Positions 11,585-24,700 of a stretch of DNA of 64,000 nt are shown piece after piece. Numbering within the stretch: the first letter of the stretch is position 1; each line of letters starts with the position of its first letter. The notes beneath the pieces were generated by a model, which saw only the letters and a list, made by a program, of their open reading frames with translations, did not search any database and was not told the origin of the DNA. Source of the stretch: Scilla litardierei (taxonomy: Eukaryota > Streptophyta > Magnoliopsida > Asparagales > Asparagaceae); contig CM061142.1 in NCBI GenBank assembly GCA_030789695.1, positions 568,841,281 to 568,905,280 of the forward strand. The letters run 5' to 3'. The translations under genes and the position numbers were made by a program.

Positions 11585-12082
11585 TCAGGCCAATTTATTT
11601 TGGTATCTCATACCATATTTACACGGTAGTTTCTCTAGACAATCGCGTGCCAGCACCTTCGTGAATGGATCTGCTAAATTGTCTTCTGAAGAGACTCTAA
11701 GGAGTTCTATTTCCTTCCTCTGCTCGATTTCCCGTATCAGGTGATACTTGCAAAGAATATGTATGGATCTCTTGTGGAATCTCGGTTCTTGAACCAGGTT
11801 GATGGTTGCATTGTTGTCGCAATACAACGGTATTGGATGTTCAATAGCAGGAACCATTCCTAGCTGGTTGATGAACTTCCTCATCAATACCGCTTCCTTT
11901 GCTGCATCGTTGGCCGCTATGTATTCGGCTTCCATCGTGGAATCTGCAATAGTGACTTGTTTGGAACTCCTCCAACTGACTGCTCCTCCGTTGTGAGTGC
12001 AAACATATCCAGAGAACGATTTGCTATCATCCACATCACTCTGAAAGCTAGAATCTGTGAAGCCTTCAACTTTCAGGTCTAT
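11585..12082 (-). pseudogene. Copia RNase H fragment, 5' truncated
   Basis: The last part of a Ty1/copia polyprotein: KVEGFTDSSFQSDVDDSK, AVSWRSSKQ, DSTMEAEYIAANDAAKEAV, PLYCDNNATINL and NLADPFTKVLARD. These are the RNase H core with catalytic Asp/Glu positions and the polyprotein end. It stops about 15 bp before the LTR polypurine tract. Homology ends abruptly at about 12083, where a different tandem repeat begins, so reverse transcriptase and everything upstream are lost. It is close in sequence to the RNase H of the complete element at 48363-50609. Confidence 0.9.
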
Positions 12083-13062
12083 GATGAAGGTTCTTGGTAT
12101 TTTGGGATGAATCAAAAAGATTTTCTGCTATTATCGAAAATTAAATTTATTATCATTGATGTCCTATAGGAATCTACAATATGTGCATCATTTTGTTGAA
12201 TTCTAGCCCAATGTGATTTCCAGCCCGAGATGATTTATTCCCAAAAAAGTTTATATTTTGGCCAAAATTTTGTTTTATTTTGATATCAAAGGAGGAGGAT
12301 TAGGTCGATTCATGTCTCAATTTGAATCGGCAATGATTTTTCCTCAGAGTTTCTTCCAGGCCACCATCGAACTCACCCCTCGCTTCCTTTGTAATTTCAT
12401 CCACAGGGACGAAGTAGTTCTACAAATTGTCGAGGTAACCATTTTTGTTTTACACATTACACACATAATGGGTTCGCTTTCTCAAATAAGCTTAAAATGG
12501 AGGTTTTTTTGCAGGTGGAGGCTTACATGCCACATGACTGTATACCATTTTATTGAATACCAAGTTTGGTTTTGTTCTTAGATGAAGGTTCTTGGCATTT
12601 TGGGATGAATCATGAAGATTTTCTGCTATTATCAATAGCTAAATTTATTGTCATTGATGTCTTGTAGGAATCGATAATAGGTGCAGCATTTTGTTGAATT
12701 CCAGCCCGAGGTGATTTCTTCCCACAAAAAGTTTACGTTTTGGTCAAAATTTTGTTTTATTTTAATATCAATGGATGAGGATTAGGTCAATTCTTATCTC
12801 AGTTTGAATCAGCAATGATTTTTCCTCAGAGTTTCTTCCAGATCGCCGTCGAACTCACCCCTCGCTTCCTCTCTAATTTCATCTGCAAGGACGACTACAA
12901 ATTGCCGAGGAAACCATTTTTGTTTTGCACGTTACACCCAGAATGGGCCTGCTATCTCAAAATAAGCCCAAAATGGAGGTTTTTTTGCAGGTGGAGGCTT
13001 ACATGCCAAATAATATCATACCATTTTATTGAAGTGCCAGAGCTAAGAGATTTGACGATTTA
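12083..13062. repeat. Tandem duplication, two ~490-bp copies (possible B3-domain relic)
   Basis: Copies at 12083-12580 and 12581-13062 both start GATGAAGGTTCTTGG and align throughout. Each has a plus-strand stretch, IFPQSFFQ...ELTPRFL.NFI..., which loosely resembles the start of a plant B3 DNA-binding domain. A further stretch near 16400-16470 (DGGWLSFMDLSF) is weakly similar to a B3 core. No continuous ORF joins them, so this is at best a decayed gene. The family assignment is weak. Confidence 0.5.
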
Positions 13063-13513
13063 GGGGCTGTTCTTGTGCATGGAAAGTGAATGAGAAAGTG
13101 ATTTTTGGTACTATTCATTCACTTTCTCAATCAACTTTCCTTGAGTTTGTTCTTTTGCGGAAAAGTTAAAAGCGGAAAATTTGCTGACGTGGCACTTCGA
13201 ATGATCGTTTTTGGGATTCTTTGTAATCCTCAAGAAACCATGTGAAAGTTGTTGAAAGTTACTATTTTGTGGGTCCCACTACCCCTTCTCTCTCTATCTC
13301 TCTCCTCCAACTCACCAACTTTACACTTTCTCATTCCAACTTTCTACTACCAAAAGAACACAAGAAAGTTGGGTGGACCCCACTTTACTTTTCCTAACCC
13401 CACTTTCTATACAACTTTCCACCCAAAAGAACACAAAACTCCATTTTCTCTCTCCTCAGATTCCAAACTTTCCAAACTTTCCCATTTCTCCTTTCCAGCA
13501 AAAGAACAGGCCC
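13063..13513. mobile_element. Tourist-like (PIF/Harbinger) MITE
   Basis: Imperfect terminal inverted repeats GGGGCTGTTCTT...AAGAACAGGCCC, 451 bp long, flanked by TTA at 13060-13062 and 13514-13516. The TTA target site and absence of coding sequence fit a Tourist-like MITE. The inside is rich in AAAGTT/AACTTT motifs. Confidence 0.75.
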
Positions 13514-13516
13514 TTA

Positions 13517-16500
13517 GATGCAAATTGGTAAGGTCTTAGCTTCTCTTTGTAAGTGATATTTTCAGATTTCTGTTTATGTTAATGGCTAATGAATAATTTT
13601 TTTCAGATTTGGAGTTCTCTCTGCTGCATTTTTTCAAGATAAGAAATTTGTTGTTGGGGATAAAAGAGCTTTGAGGTGTTGAGGATAAGAAAATCGTTTT
13701 GTTAATCTCAAAGCAGCGAACTCTGAATCAATCGAATGATTTGAAGTTAGAAGGGAATAAATTGTTCGCGTTGCAGGCTGCTTCTGCGGTTCTACTGTCC
13801 GAATAAATTCGTGACGTTTGTCATGGGAATCGTGGCACTTGCTACTTAAAGTTGGTACTTGTCTTTTCTAGAATCACTACTTAAGCTTGAAAATTCTATT
13901 TGGTGGCAATTCATTGCGCAATTGTTGCAGCTTTAAGCTTTGTTGAGATGTGTTGCCATCTGATACTTGAAGAGCTTAAGTATCTATTGATAAAAACTTG
14001 AACGCTTACAACAGTAAAACAAGCCATTTATCTGCATATCAATTAGAACCATAATTATTGCCAGCGCTAATTAATTGTGAATCTTTCTTTTTATTAAGTT
14101 TGTGTCGTTTGTAACTATCTATTTCTGGTTAACATGTAGCTGATATTTGTGCCGATACATGTCTCTGGTGGTTGCTATACGTTAGTGCATTCATTACGAA
14201 ACCTTGGCATCATTCCATATTATGCTATCTATCAACCTTGGCCTCAATGCATAGATATCCACCTGGTTCCTATCAAGATTTAGATATACACATTTGAAAG
14301 TAGATCAGGTGATAAACTATTGGACTTTCCAGATATAATAGGAAAAATACATCAGTCTGACCTCTTCTGCCTTGAAGCAAACAAGGTACTTGCTTAACCC
14401 CAGCTTTTGCAATAACATATCCAGAGTTAGCTGCACTGACAACAAAAAAGAAATTGAAACATATGATGTATCAAATATAGTCTATTAACACATATATGAA
14501 AAATAAGATTGCACGTGACAAGATAAATCTACAAAATGTCGTGAAGGAACTCAATGTGATGTGATCCCAAATATCAATACACATTCAGCTTTCTCAGTCT
14601 CTGCATATTGGCCCAAAGTAGTTTATCCAGTTTCTGACTGCACCATGAATTAAAATGTACTATGAACATACATGCACAAGTATATGGAGGCGTGCTATGT
14701 GAGATGATGGTGTTAACCCACAATCATTTACATTTTCAGATACTGAGGGACATACATGTACTATCAGGACATAATTATAATTATTGTTTTCTTGCCTAAC
14801 TTCTAGGGGCTTAAGTTGAAACTCAGAGTGGTAATTTCATTTGTATAGAGATGAGGACCATCACTTTATTTTCCAATCCGATTGCATATTTGAAGTAGTT
14901 TACCTCCATGATTCTTTTGAGGGACGATACTATTTGTTGAGTCATGTTCTTCTCTGTTCATATAGAATGATTTGTGCCAACAGCTGACCATATGGCCCAC
15001 AAGCTGGAAGAACGACTAATTAAATTGACAAATAAAAGGAATTATTAATTTCTGAACACATCCCCGATTTTGTCGTTAATATGAATTTTAGTAGGATGGA
15101 TTCTTCTATTAGATTGCACATGACAAGATAACTTGAGCCCTCACTTGAAACATCAGACTACATTGGCTATAAAATTGACAACCTCTAGCCTTTTCAATGG
15201 CTACCATGTAACACATTTCCTGTAGGAGCTATGGATCAAAAGAAGTGCCAAAATTATATGACAATCTAGATCAAAATTTGGACTCACTTTCCATATATAA
15301 GGCCACATTCCCAGAAACTGTATGGATTTCCATATACGGCCACATTGCAAGAATCTCAATACAAGGCCACATTCACAAAAACTGTATGGATTTCCATCTC
15401 ATACAAAGGAGAAGTAAAGAGCAAGGAATAGCAACACTATGTTATTGATTTTTAAGAATCTCAATAGAAGGCCACATGCCGAGAAACCGTATGAATTTCC
15501 ATCTCATACAAAGGAGAAGTAACGAGCAAGAAACACCAGCTTTCTGTAATTGGTTTTCTTCTCCATGGTTTAAAATGTGGAGATGTACAAAGAGGCCAGG
15601 TCAATAATATTAGAGGCAGAGTTTATAACCCATTAAAATCAAATCATTGCCTATTCTTTTTGACTTTTTTGTTGACTATTTTTGCAAGTTACTTCAGGTG
15701 ATGAATTGGTCATCTAGAAGAAAATTTATTATCTTTCACTTATCTCTATTGTTAGTTGCTAATCTCCTCAATTTTAAACAATAGACATGTGGTTTTAGTC
15801 TCAAATAGATTTTAGTTTGTTCTAATCATATTTACATGACATAACATCTATTTGTTTCCCTATGCTTTTTTATCTTTGTGAAAACCCCGATGTCTGCTTA
15901 ATACATTTATTCTCCTAACACATTCTTTTGAAGTCACATAATCTTTCAATTTTGTTCATATTTACTGAAATTTGTGTATTATGTTTATGGTGCATTTACT
16001 GAGTGTATGAAATTTGAGGCAGAGATATATGTTCTTATGAAAAATGAAGGTGGTGGCTACACTGCATTTTTCACAAATTATAGGCCTCAATTCTACGTGT
16101 GGACTGCATATATCATTGCAAGGGGGAATTGCTAGAAAATATGAAGATGGTGATGCCTTGAGATAACGTGACTATTGTTTTTGAGCTTATATCTCCTGTT
16201 CCACTGGAAGCCGGTCACGATGTCATGGAATATTAAATTCATGGTCAATCTACAATTTGATAAATTTGCTTTTTATTTGGTATAACCAGGTAGTCTTATT
16301 TGGAGTCTCACTTCAGATTACTTGCATATATTAAATTTGGTTTGTCTCTTCCCTCAAAAATGTTTTCTATTATGATGGTTATACAATTTAGTTTATGCTT
16401 GCAGATACGGAAACACTTTTATGTGACGGTGGGTGGCTGAGTTTCATGGACCTTTCATTTTTTGCATGAAAAATAAGAGTTTTTCTTCTTCTTCTTTTTG

Positions 16501-17214
16501 GTGCTTCGGAAAATAAGAGTTTTTCTTCTTTCGATATTAAAAGATCTGCCTTTCTGCACCAGAGGAGATCCACGCCAATATTTGTCTAAACCGCTTGCCA
16601 AACAATTCCCTATAGCGCGTCTTGATCTTGAGAATTATCATAGCTTGGAAGCAAGTCGTTTTGCTATTCTGAAATTGGCAGTAAGAAAAAGTTTTGTTTT
16701 ATTATTGTTGTTTTGTGTCTCTTCACAATAAGAGCAATTCGCATCAGATCCGTGTTCATTGTGTAAATGTATATGGATTAAAACATCCCAGAAGGTTTAA
16801 CCTATTTCTTGGATTTTTATAGAAGCCATGCATGAAGATCTATTCTCCTATATTTATTCCCCCATGAAGAAACTGAATCTGAATTCAAGGTGAATGGCAG
16901 TTTTTTTGCCTCAGGTTTTATTTGACTTTGTTTTTTGTTATTATTTTTTGTGTGGATTTTTCTTTGGGAATAAAAGCTGTCAATGAATTTAAGGATAATC
17001 CCATTGGGCTCCCTTTTTTGTTTGTGAGAAATATCTTCAAAAGATAAATTCAGCATTTTGGTGGATATTTGAAAAATTGAATATTCAAGTGTAGATATTA
17101 TATATTATGAATGATGTGGTTGTAGAAGGGAGCAACTTTGATTGGAATGGGATACAGGTGAGTGCGGATTTGCGTCTGTTGTTAAATTATCAAAATGTTT
17201 TGTTAAAATATGTA
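13517..17214. other. AT-rich intergenic DNA without recognised gene
   Basis: No ORF of convincing quality on either strand. It holds an imperfect duplication at 15288-15545 and a weak B3-like relic near 16400. It is probably old, decayed repeat or gene sequence. Confidence 0.5.
15288..15545. repeat. Imperfect tandem repeats (AGGCCACATT...CATACAAAGGAGAAGTAA)
   Basis: AAGGCCACAT recurs near 15300, 15362 and 15467, followed by TATGGATTTCCAT-like and CTCATACAAAGGAGAAG segments. The last two units are the most complete. Confidence 0.65.
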
Positions 17215-17223
17215 AACAATGAA

Positions 17224-17417
17224 GGGTAAATTGCATAAAAATACCCTCACGTTTGAGCCATTTTCACGTAAATACCCTCAGGTTCATTTTGTGACAAATT
17301 GATACCATGTAACGGAAAATGGGCTAACGGTGTTAAATTGGACCATTTTGCCCCTCTCTCTTACGTTTGGGTAAATACCCTCACGTTTGGGCCATTTTTA
17401 CGTAAATACCCTAAGGT

Positions 17418-17498
<81 letters not shown>

Positions 17499-19178
17499 CA
17501 ATTCTCTCTATATCTCTCTCTCTCTCTCTACCGATTCTCTCTCTACTGATTCTCTCTCCGCTCTCTCCCTCTCTACAGATTCTCTCTCTTTCTCTCTCTA
17601 CACCGAATTTCTCTCTACAAATTCTCTTTCTCTCTCCCCCAATTCTCTCTCTCTCTCTCTCTCTCTCAGGTGGGATGGTGCATGGGGTGGGTGAGTGTGC
17701 GTTCATGCGTGGGGTGGGTGGGTTGTGTGTGTGGGGTGTGTGCATTAGGGGGGGCTGGGGTGGGTTGTGTGCATGGGGTGTGTGCGCGTGGGTGGGTGGG
17801 TTGTTTGCAAGGATGTGTGTGTGCTTTGGGTGGGTGGGTGGTGTGCGTGGGGTGGGTGGGGGTGGGGGTGCATGGGGGGTGGGTGTGCGTGGGGTGGGGA
17901 TCTGTGTGTGGTGTGTGTGCTTGGGGTGGGGGTGTGTGTGCATGGGTGTGTGGGTGAGTTTATGGGTGTGGGTGGGTGGGTTGTGTGCATGGGGGTGGGT
18001 GTGTGCATGGGGGGTGTGTGGGTGTGGTTGGAGGGTGTGTGCGTAGGGTGGGTGTGTGTGCGTGGGGTGGGTGGGGTGTGTGTGCTTGAGGGGTGTATGT
18101 GTGTGTGTGGGCATGGGTGGGTGTGTGTGGGCATTGGGTGTGTGTGCGCGGGGGTTGGGTATGTCAGCGTGGGTTGGTGGGTTGTGTGCATGGGGTTTGT
18201 GTGCATATGGGGTGTGTGCTTAGGGTGAGTGTGTGCCTGGGTTGGGGGTGGGGTTGTGTGGGGTGGGCGTGTGTGTGTGGGTGTGTGGGTTGTGTGCATA
18301 TGGTAGGTGTGCGTGCATAGGTGGGTTGTGTGCATGGGGTGTGTGTGCTTGGGGTGGGTAGGTGCATGGGCGTGTGTGACCTGTTGAAGTATTGGCTCAA
18401 TCTAGGCACTATAAGGTAGACAATCAGACATGCACTAATCCACCACAATGCACACGCCCACCCAATACACACACCCACCACATGCCCACATCCACCCCCA
18501 TGCACCAACCCAGCCCAATGCACACACTCACACACCCATGCACACACACGCACCCAGTGCACACACCCACCCACCCCATACACACACATCCAATGCACAC
18601 ACCCACTCCATGCACACACACCGATGCCCACACCCACACCCCATGCACCCACACACCCACACACAAATCCATGCATAAACCCACCCCAATGCACACACCC
18701 ACCAACCACATGCACACACACCCCATGCCCACACCCATCCACCCATACACACATCCACACATTCACAGACTCACCCACCCCATGCACACACACACCATGC
18801 ACACACCCACCCACCCATGGACACACACCTTTCCCATGCACGCACACACACCCACCCCCCATGCACGCACACACACACACCCCTCCCCAAATGCGTGCGC
18901 ACACACCCCCCACACCCATGCACTCGCCCACCTCAATGGACACACACACCAATTCAGGGAATTAACTTATAAAAGGTCCAAACATGAGAGTATTAACTTA
19001 TAAAAGGAACATTCAGGGGTAAATTTGTCCAAATTTCTGTCTTTTGGACGGAAAATTAAAAAGGGTATCAACTTAAAAGAGTTGGAAAACGTTTGGGTAT
19101 ATATTTTGATGAAAATAAACGTCAGGGTATTTACGTGAAAATGGCCCAAACGTGACGGTATTTTTCTGCAATTTACCC
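17224..19178. mobile_element. Fold-back MULE-like element with minisatellite arms
   Basis: About 60-bp terminal inverted repeats starting GGGTAAATTGCA, with CCATTTTCACGTAAATACCC in both ends, span 1,955 bp. The flanks are AACAATGAA (17215-17223) and AACAAGAAA (19179-19187), a plausible decayed 9-bp TSD as made by Mutator-like transposases. Inside are a CT microsatellite (17420-17497), a G/T-rich minisatellite (GTGTGTGCATGGGGTGGGTG type, about 17670-18385), a unique 50-bp centre and a C/A-rich region (18430-18950) that is the same minisatellite inverted. No transposase is present. Long open frames here are low-complexity artefacts. Confidence 0.75.
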
Positions 19179-19584
19179 AACAAGAAATTTTAAACGTTAA
19201 TATTTTTTTGTAAATCTCGAACGTAAAGGTTATGTGTAATAAGAAATGGATGTTGCCATTATAATCATGTTGTGGTGGGTGTCTGGGAGGCCATATGCAG
19301 TGCCAGGTTCCAAGTGTGAGGTGTTTTAACCACATTTTTTTCCTTTTATTCATATCTTTATCATTTTCTTTCTTTTTGTTTTAAAATTTCTCATATTCGT
19401 TATTTCATATTCCCCCATCATTTATATTTCTTTCATTCGATAAGTATAATTTAAGATATTTCATATTCGTTAACCACTTTCTTTCTTTAGTCCCTTAGCC
19501 TCCCTGTATTTACAAGTGTATCAATGACATTTCCTCTCATTTGATCTCCTCTTATTTACATTTTTGTCATTGGGATTTATCCCT

Positions 19585-20259
19585 TTTACCGACGCCCAAG
19601 GCCCTCGTGCCGAAAGCGTCTGCTAAATTTTTGTTCTTTTAAATTGTGAAGTGTTATCTGTCCCAAAATTTTTGAGGGGAAAATAATTTTTTGGGAAGAA
19701 CATAGATTTTGAGGGGATGTTTTAAATGAACCGTGCCCGATGGCACGGGTCCGCGCCGAAGGCGAATTTCGTTTAAATTTTGGCGGGGGAAATAATTTTT
19801 GGGGAGAATAAAGATTTTGAGTGGATATCTTAAATGAACCGTGACCCGAGGGCACGGGTCCGCGCCGAAGGCAAATTTCGTTTAAATTTTGGCGGTGAAA
19901 TAATTTTTGGGAGACCCGAGGGCACGGGTCCGCGCCGAAGGCGAATTTCGTTTAAATTTTGGCTGTGAAATAATTTTTGGGAGAACAAAGATTTTGAATG
20001 GATATCTTAAATGAACCGTGCCCGAGGGCATGGGTCCGTGCCAAAGGCGCCCGCGCTGAATGCGAATTTTTGTTCGTTTAAATTTTAGTGGGGGAAATAA
20101 TGTTTGACCATTTCCGAGGGCACGGGTCCGCGCCGAATCGCGTCGAATCTAAAATTTTGTTCGTTTAAATTTTGGAGGGGGAAATAATTTTTTGGGAGAA
20201 CAAAGATTTTGAGGGGATATCTTAAATAAACCGTGTCCGTGGGCACGGTTCATGACTAG
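19585..20259 (+). mobile_element. Helitron-like 3' region with repeated palindromic units
   Basis: The stretch ends with CCGTGTCC...GGGCACGG (20231-20248, 8-bp hairpin), seven bases, then CTAG (20256-20259) followed by T, which is the plant Helitron 3' terminus pattern. Upstream are about five imperfect units containing CCCGAGGGCACGGGTCCGCG, GGCGAATTTCGTTTAAATTT and AGATTTTGAGGGGATATC. No TC 5' end or Rep/helicase gene was found. Confidence 0.65.
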
Positions 20260-20635
20260 TATATATTACATTTGTGGACTTTTTTGAATTGTCTTGCTGA
20301 CTAGGACAAGCTAATGTCATACTGATGTATAAAGAGGTTGATAGAAGACTGGATATGATTTAATATTGGTAAAAGAAGGGGTGAGTTGAGTGTTTGGAAA
20401 AGCCAAAAAGGCTCAGCACATGGATCGCTGACGTGGCTAGATTCAATGAAATCTGATCACATGGATTGATGACGTGGCAAAAATTACATCCATTCAATCT
20501 AACATAACTTAACACAGCTGGATCTCACCCAAAAATTTGAATCCAACCCAAGAAAAGAAGTGAAATTACTTATGGGAAAGAATTAATTATGTGGAATGAG
20601 TTAGTTACATGAAATTAATTAATTATGCACACACA

Positions 20636-20775
20636 CGCGCAGAAGGTGCCCGCTAAATTTTTGTTCTTTTAAATTGTGAAGTGGAATATTATGTCCCAAA
20701 ATTTTGAATGAATAAATAATTTTTGGAGAAACAAAGATTTTAAATGAACTATGCCCAAAGACGGGTTATGACTAG
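20636..20775 (+). mobile_element. Second, shorter Helitron-like 3' end
   Basis: GCTAAATTTTTGTTC and AAATTGTGAAGTG repeat the start of the 19585 element. It ends ATGCCCAAAGACGGGTTATGACTAG|T, a degraded hairpin plus CTAG. It may be the older of two related insertions. Confidence 0.5.
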
Positions 20776-21286
20776 TTCTATCATAATCACTAGCCTCCAA
20801 TCGAATCCGATGGAAATCCAAATTCTACTCCATCAAATATGAATGGCGAGTTTAGCATTCAAACAATACCTTAAGCTCACATTCATCCAAAACGATAAAA
20901 AACCAGCTTCTACTTCATCTAATTTCCTAACCGAGAGCTCTCAAATCCATGCTTTCCTGCTTTTCGAATAATCAACCAGGACCTCTCAAACGTAAGCAAC
21001 TACTGATGTGTAGAAGCCTGAAAATAAGCAGCACTTCACAAAGAGCAAAAGCAGCAAATGTTATAAACCACATAAAGTTGGGACAGATGAAGTCACAAAA
21101 CTATAGTGTAACCCATCATGTTCACTGACCACTAACAATAATTATTGGGCACAATCTGCCTTATGTCTCAATAATAGAAATACACAAGCATCAACGGAGC
21201 ATCATCTTTCAATCTTTGATCTATTAAAGCTGATGGGGGGGGAAGGAGAAATAAAAAGAAAGAAATTACAGAGAGGGGTTCTACGT

Positions 21287-21763
21287 TTAGAGGAATCCGC
21301 CCTCGGTCCACAAAGAGCCAGGTTTCTGAATGTTGCCCTTGTTTGCGGGGCTGTGGTTGAAATATCCGCTATCGTCGTCCTTCGCATCGTCCCACCCCGC
21401 CCAGCTGCCGCCCCCCTGACTCCCCTTCTTGCTTGGCTCTTCCTCCGGGACCTTGGGATCATCCCAGTCGTCCCATGCGCTCACCGAGTTGTAACGTTTG
21501 TTCAATTGATCTTCCGAAGAGTCCCAGCCCTTGCTCCCCTGCCCAAACTCCTGATAGTGTCCGTTCTTGGTGCTGTCATTCCGCTGCCAGTCATCGCCCT
21601 TCCAGCCGATGCCACCCTCCTTCGTGTACTCCTCGACCTTCTGTGATGCTATTGCCATAACGCCTTTCATGATCCCCCAGGTCTTTTGGCCAATTTCGGT
21701 TGTCTTTGTGGCGACTACACTCACTGTTTCGTTCACCTTTTGGTCATAGCCACCCTCTTTCAC
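21287..21763 (-). CDS. AGD6/AGD7: AGD6/AGD7-type gene, exon 4
   Basis: 158 codons plus stop, from [14 protein letters not shown] through repeated WDDW-type motifs to LWTEGGFL; acceptor CAG|GTGAAAG. Confidence 0.94.
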   Translation of the reverse strand: MKEGGYDQKVNETVSVVATKTTEIGQKTWGIMKGVMAIASQKVEEYTKEGGIGWKGDDWQRNDSTKNGHYQEFGQGSKGWDSSEDQLNKRYNSVSAWDDWDDPKVPEEEPSKKGSQGGGSWAGWDDAKDDDSGYFNHSPANKGNIQKPGSLWTEGGFL

Positions 21764-24700
21764 CTGTGTATGTATTTTGGACGGATTGGTTTCAAAACTA
21801 TTCCGTTTGTAAATAAAATGGCAGAAGTTTCTTTGTACTTCGTAGGAAAAAAGTTTGGGAAGGAAAGGAATATGAAGAGCAAAGTCTTTTTATTTCTCAC
21901 ACATTCTCCAAAATACTAAACAAAGAATAAAGAACACATCTCGGCCTAGCATAAGAGAGCCAAGTCCTAGAAGCTTTTTAAACATGGACCTCAACTATAG
22001 TGGAACTAAATCTAATAGCATGAATAACAAATTAGATGGAATGTATCCATTTTTGGAAAAAAAAATCAAATAGCATCAGGAATGGCACATTGAATTAACA
22101 ATGAAAACATCATATGGACCCATCCTTGTATCAGATGACAAATCCCAACCCTGTACCACCTGAGGCAGGCCTCAGATGTGATTGGTTCATAGTGTTTGTC
22201 TAGCGACACATTCTGAATACAACCATGGCAGCTTCAAGCATGATGTGTTGTCTGTGTGGTGAAAGTGTTAAAACCAAATGGTTAAAAGACACGTTTTGAT
22301 ACCTGAACACTTTGTTAACGCCTCGCATCCGCTTCTTTCTTCTTCCTTTTTAGTAATTTATTTACTTTTTTTGTACAACAAAGGTTTTAGCCTGAACTCG
22401 AACATATGACTTCACATGAACTCTCAGTTGTGATTGATTCAATAATTGCCGATGTGCATGTGAAAAAAGTCGATGATTCCCTTCATTTAGCGTGTGTATT
22501 AGTTTTGTAGAATTTTCCGTGTCTTCTTAAAGTCATTTTGGCATTAGTACTATCCATGATGGAGGATGGTCTCTTCTCACTTTATGTGGCACTCAATAAG
22601 GTTGTAGATTCTCTCCTTACAAGCATTAGAGGATAGCCACATAGCAATAAGGAATTCATCTTTTTAAGCATTCCACTGATTCTCTTTAGCTTTTGCCAAT
22701 ACTAGTTTCCAATCCATCTTCCGATCCTTTAAACGTCTTCCTCCGTTGATCCAACAAGCAATGTCTTAAAACAGCTACATAAATTTGAGGTAGGGATTAG
22801 CATGGGGTTCTTCACAGTAAGAAGAAAATGTCGATTTTTAGGGTTAGGGTCTGATGTACTAAATTGAAGAGCGCTCTCTTTTTGATGGTTAGGGACATAG
22901 GGCTAAAAACTTGACGCATTGTGCCTTCTTATTCCATTTTATTTGATCTAGGTCTCCTTCCTCTGAAAGGGGAACAAAAACATATAACAGGCTCGCCTTT
23001 ACATTGCTTCTACTAATACAATTCACATGTCGGAGATTTTATGTTTATTTGCATATTGGATAAAGATTATTCAGAAAAGAAAAAAAAACTAGTATTATAT
23101 TGTACTTCGGCGTGTCTGTGTATGTCCTCTACAAATGAATTTTCCGTTTTGCAAACCTATCCCATGCAAACTGCAAACAAGTGGTGGTCATATGATCTCT
23201 ACAAACTAACGAAGCAACTATTCAAAAGGATTAAATGAGACCAGTGAGAGAATGTTGTCTTCCTGGTGGAAGGACAGAACTTAAAGTGGTAAGGTTTCAT
23301 CCCCTTTGCACAGACTTTCCACCTCAAAGATGTATTTCTTGGTGACAACATGAAGCTAAAAACATTGAAAAGGAGCATAGCTACCATGTCATTCTCTTCA
23401 TCAGGGTGCAAGCATCATGCACAAGAATATTGGAAGGAAAATATGCAGCCAATTAAAAAATACAGTAATACAGTAAGAGCAAGATTAAGTACCTTAGAGG
23501 TTAGATCTTTTGTGCCTGCTTGGACGACACTGGCAGCAGATTGTGCAGCGGAAGCTGCAACCAGGGACAGTCGGCCAAAACCCTGAAGAAACAAACAAAA
23601 TTCAGATGCATGTTCTCCCAATGGAATAGTAAACTCAATGGATTAATTATTTAAAAAACTAATATACTTCTTGATACAGAAGTCAATAGCTTGCATCTAT
23701 TAAGAAAAGAAGGAACCGACAAACAAACTACTCCTCAAACAGATTACAACAAAGGTTCAAAATCTCAATTTCGATTTCAAAATAGGCCATATCGCAAGTA
23801 TCAAGCCATACAGATCAGAAGTACAATGCTTTATGTATGGCAATATAGGCCATATCGCAAGAATCAAGCCATACAGATCAGAAGTACCATGCTTTATGTA
23901 TGGCATTATGTATTGGTTATCTTAGCTCAACATGGTTGTTACTTGCAGATGGAAACACATCTTTAACGATTGTTTCATCTATTTATAGATCATATCTACC
24001 ATCCAGGATGCTAAATTCTTTTTCCACCTCTATTAACAGGTCAATACATTAATCAATGAGTTTTATACCATTACATGATATAAAATAAAATTTTAAATTT
24101 CGTCAATTCAAACATTAAGTCATCTTTTCATAAAAATGTGATAAAGTATTGTACCGCCTGTTATAAACCTACCACACAACCCTGCTAATTTATCCAGATT
24201 TCGGACTGGCAGTAAAAATACTGATGATGATGATGATGAAACATTCTCCTTTTATATTAGCTGTCATTAGTTAGTATTGTGCTATCAGTCAGTTTCAGAT
24301 GGGTTATACCAACATGTTTGAAATCCAACACGATGTGAGCAATACATATCGATTTCATCTGAGATTTCAAATTACAAGTTTGAACAGTCAAGTAAAAACA
24401 AATCTTAGGAGGAAGGGCCGTAAGGTCACATAGATATAAAAGGGGGATATTCATTACGAAAAAGAGAATAAACAGCAATCAAGTCCGTCATACCATATAA
24501 GTTTATGCTGAATCGTGTAACATAAATATTAAAAGATTACAAAATTGGATTAAAGAACAAATTATGAGAAAATGTAAAGATCCATACAACATGATTACAA
24601 GAGTAATATGAGCAGAAACCATGCATCGAACCATGACAAGGTGAGTTAAAACAAACCAACAATAAACAGATCTGTGTGAGATTATGCAACCAAAACCACA

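Noticed and set aside
17387..19003. Many overlapping frames of 75-260 codons rich in Val-Cys-Gly-Trp or His-Thr-Pro
   Set aside because: They are translations of a GT/AC minisatellite in all frames; no protein signature.
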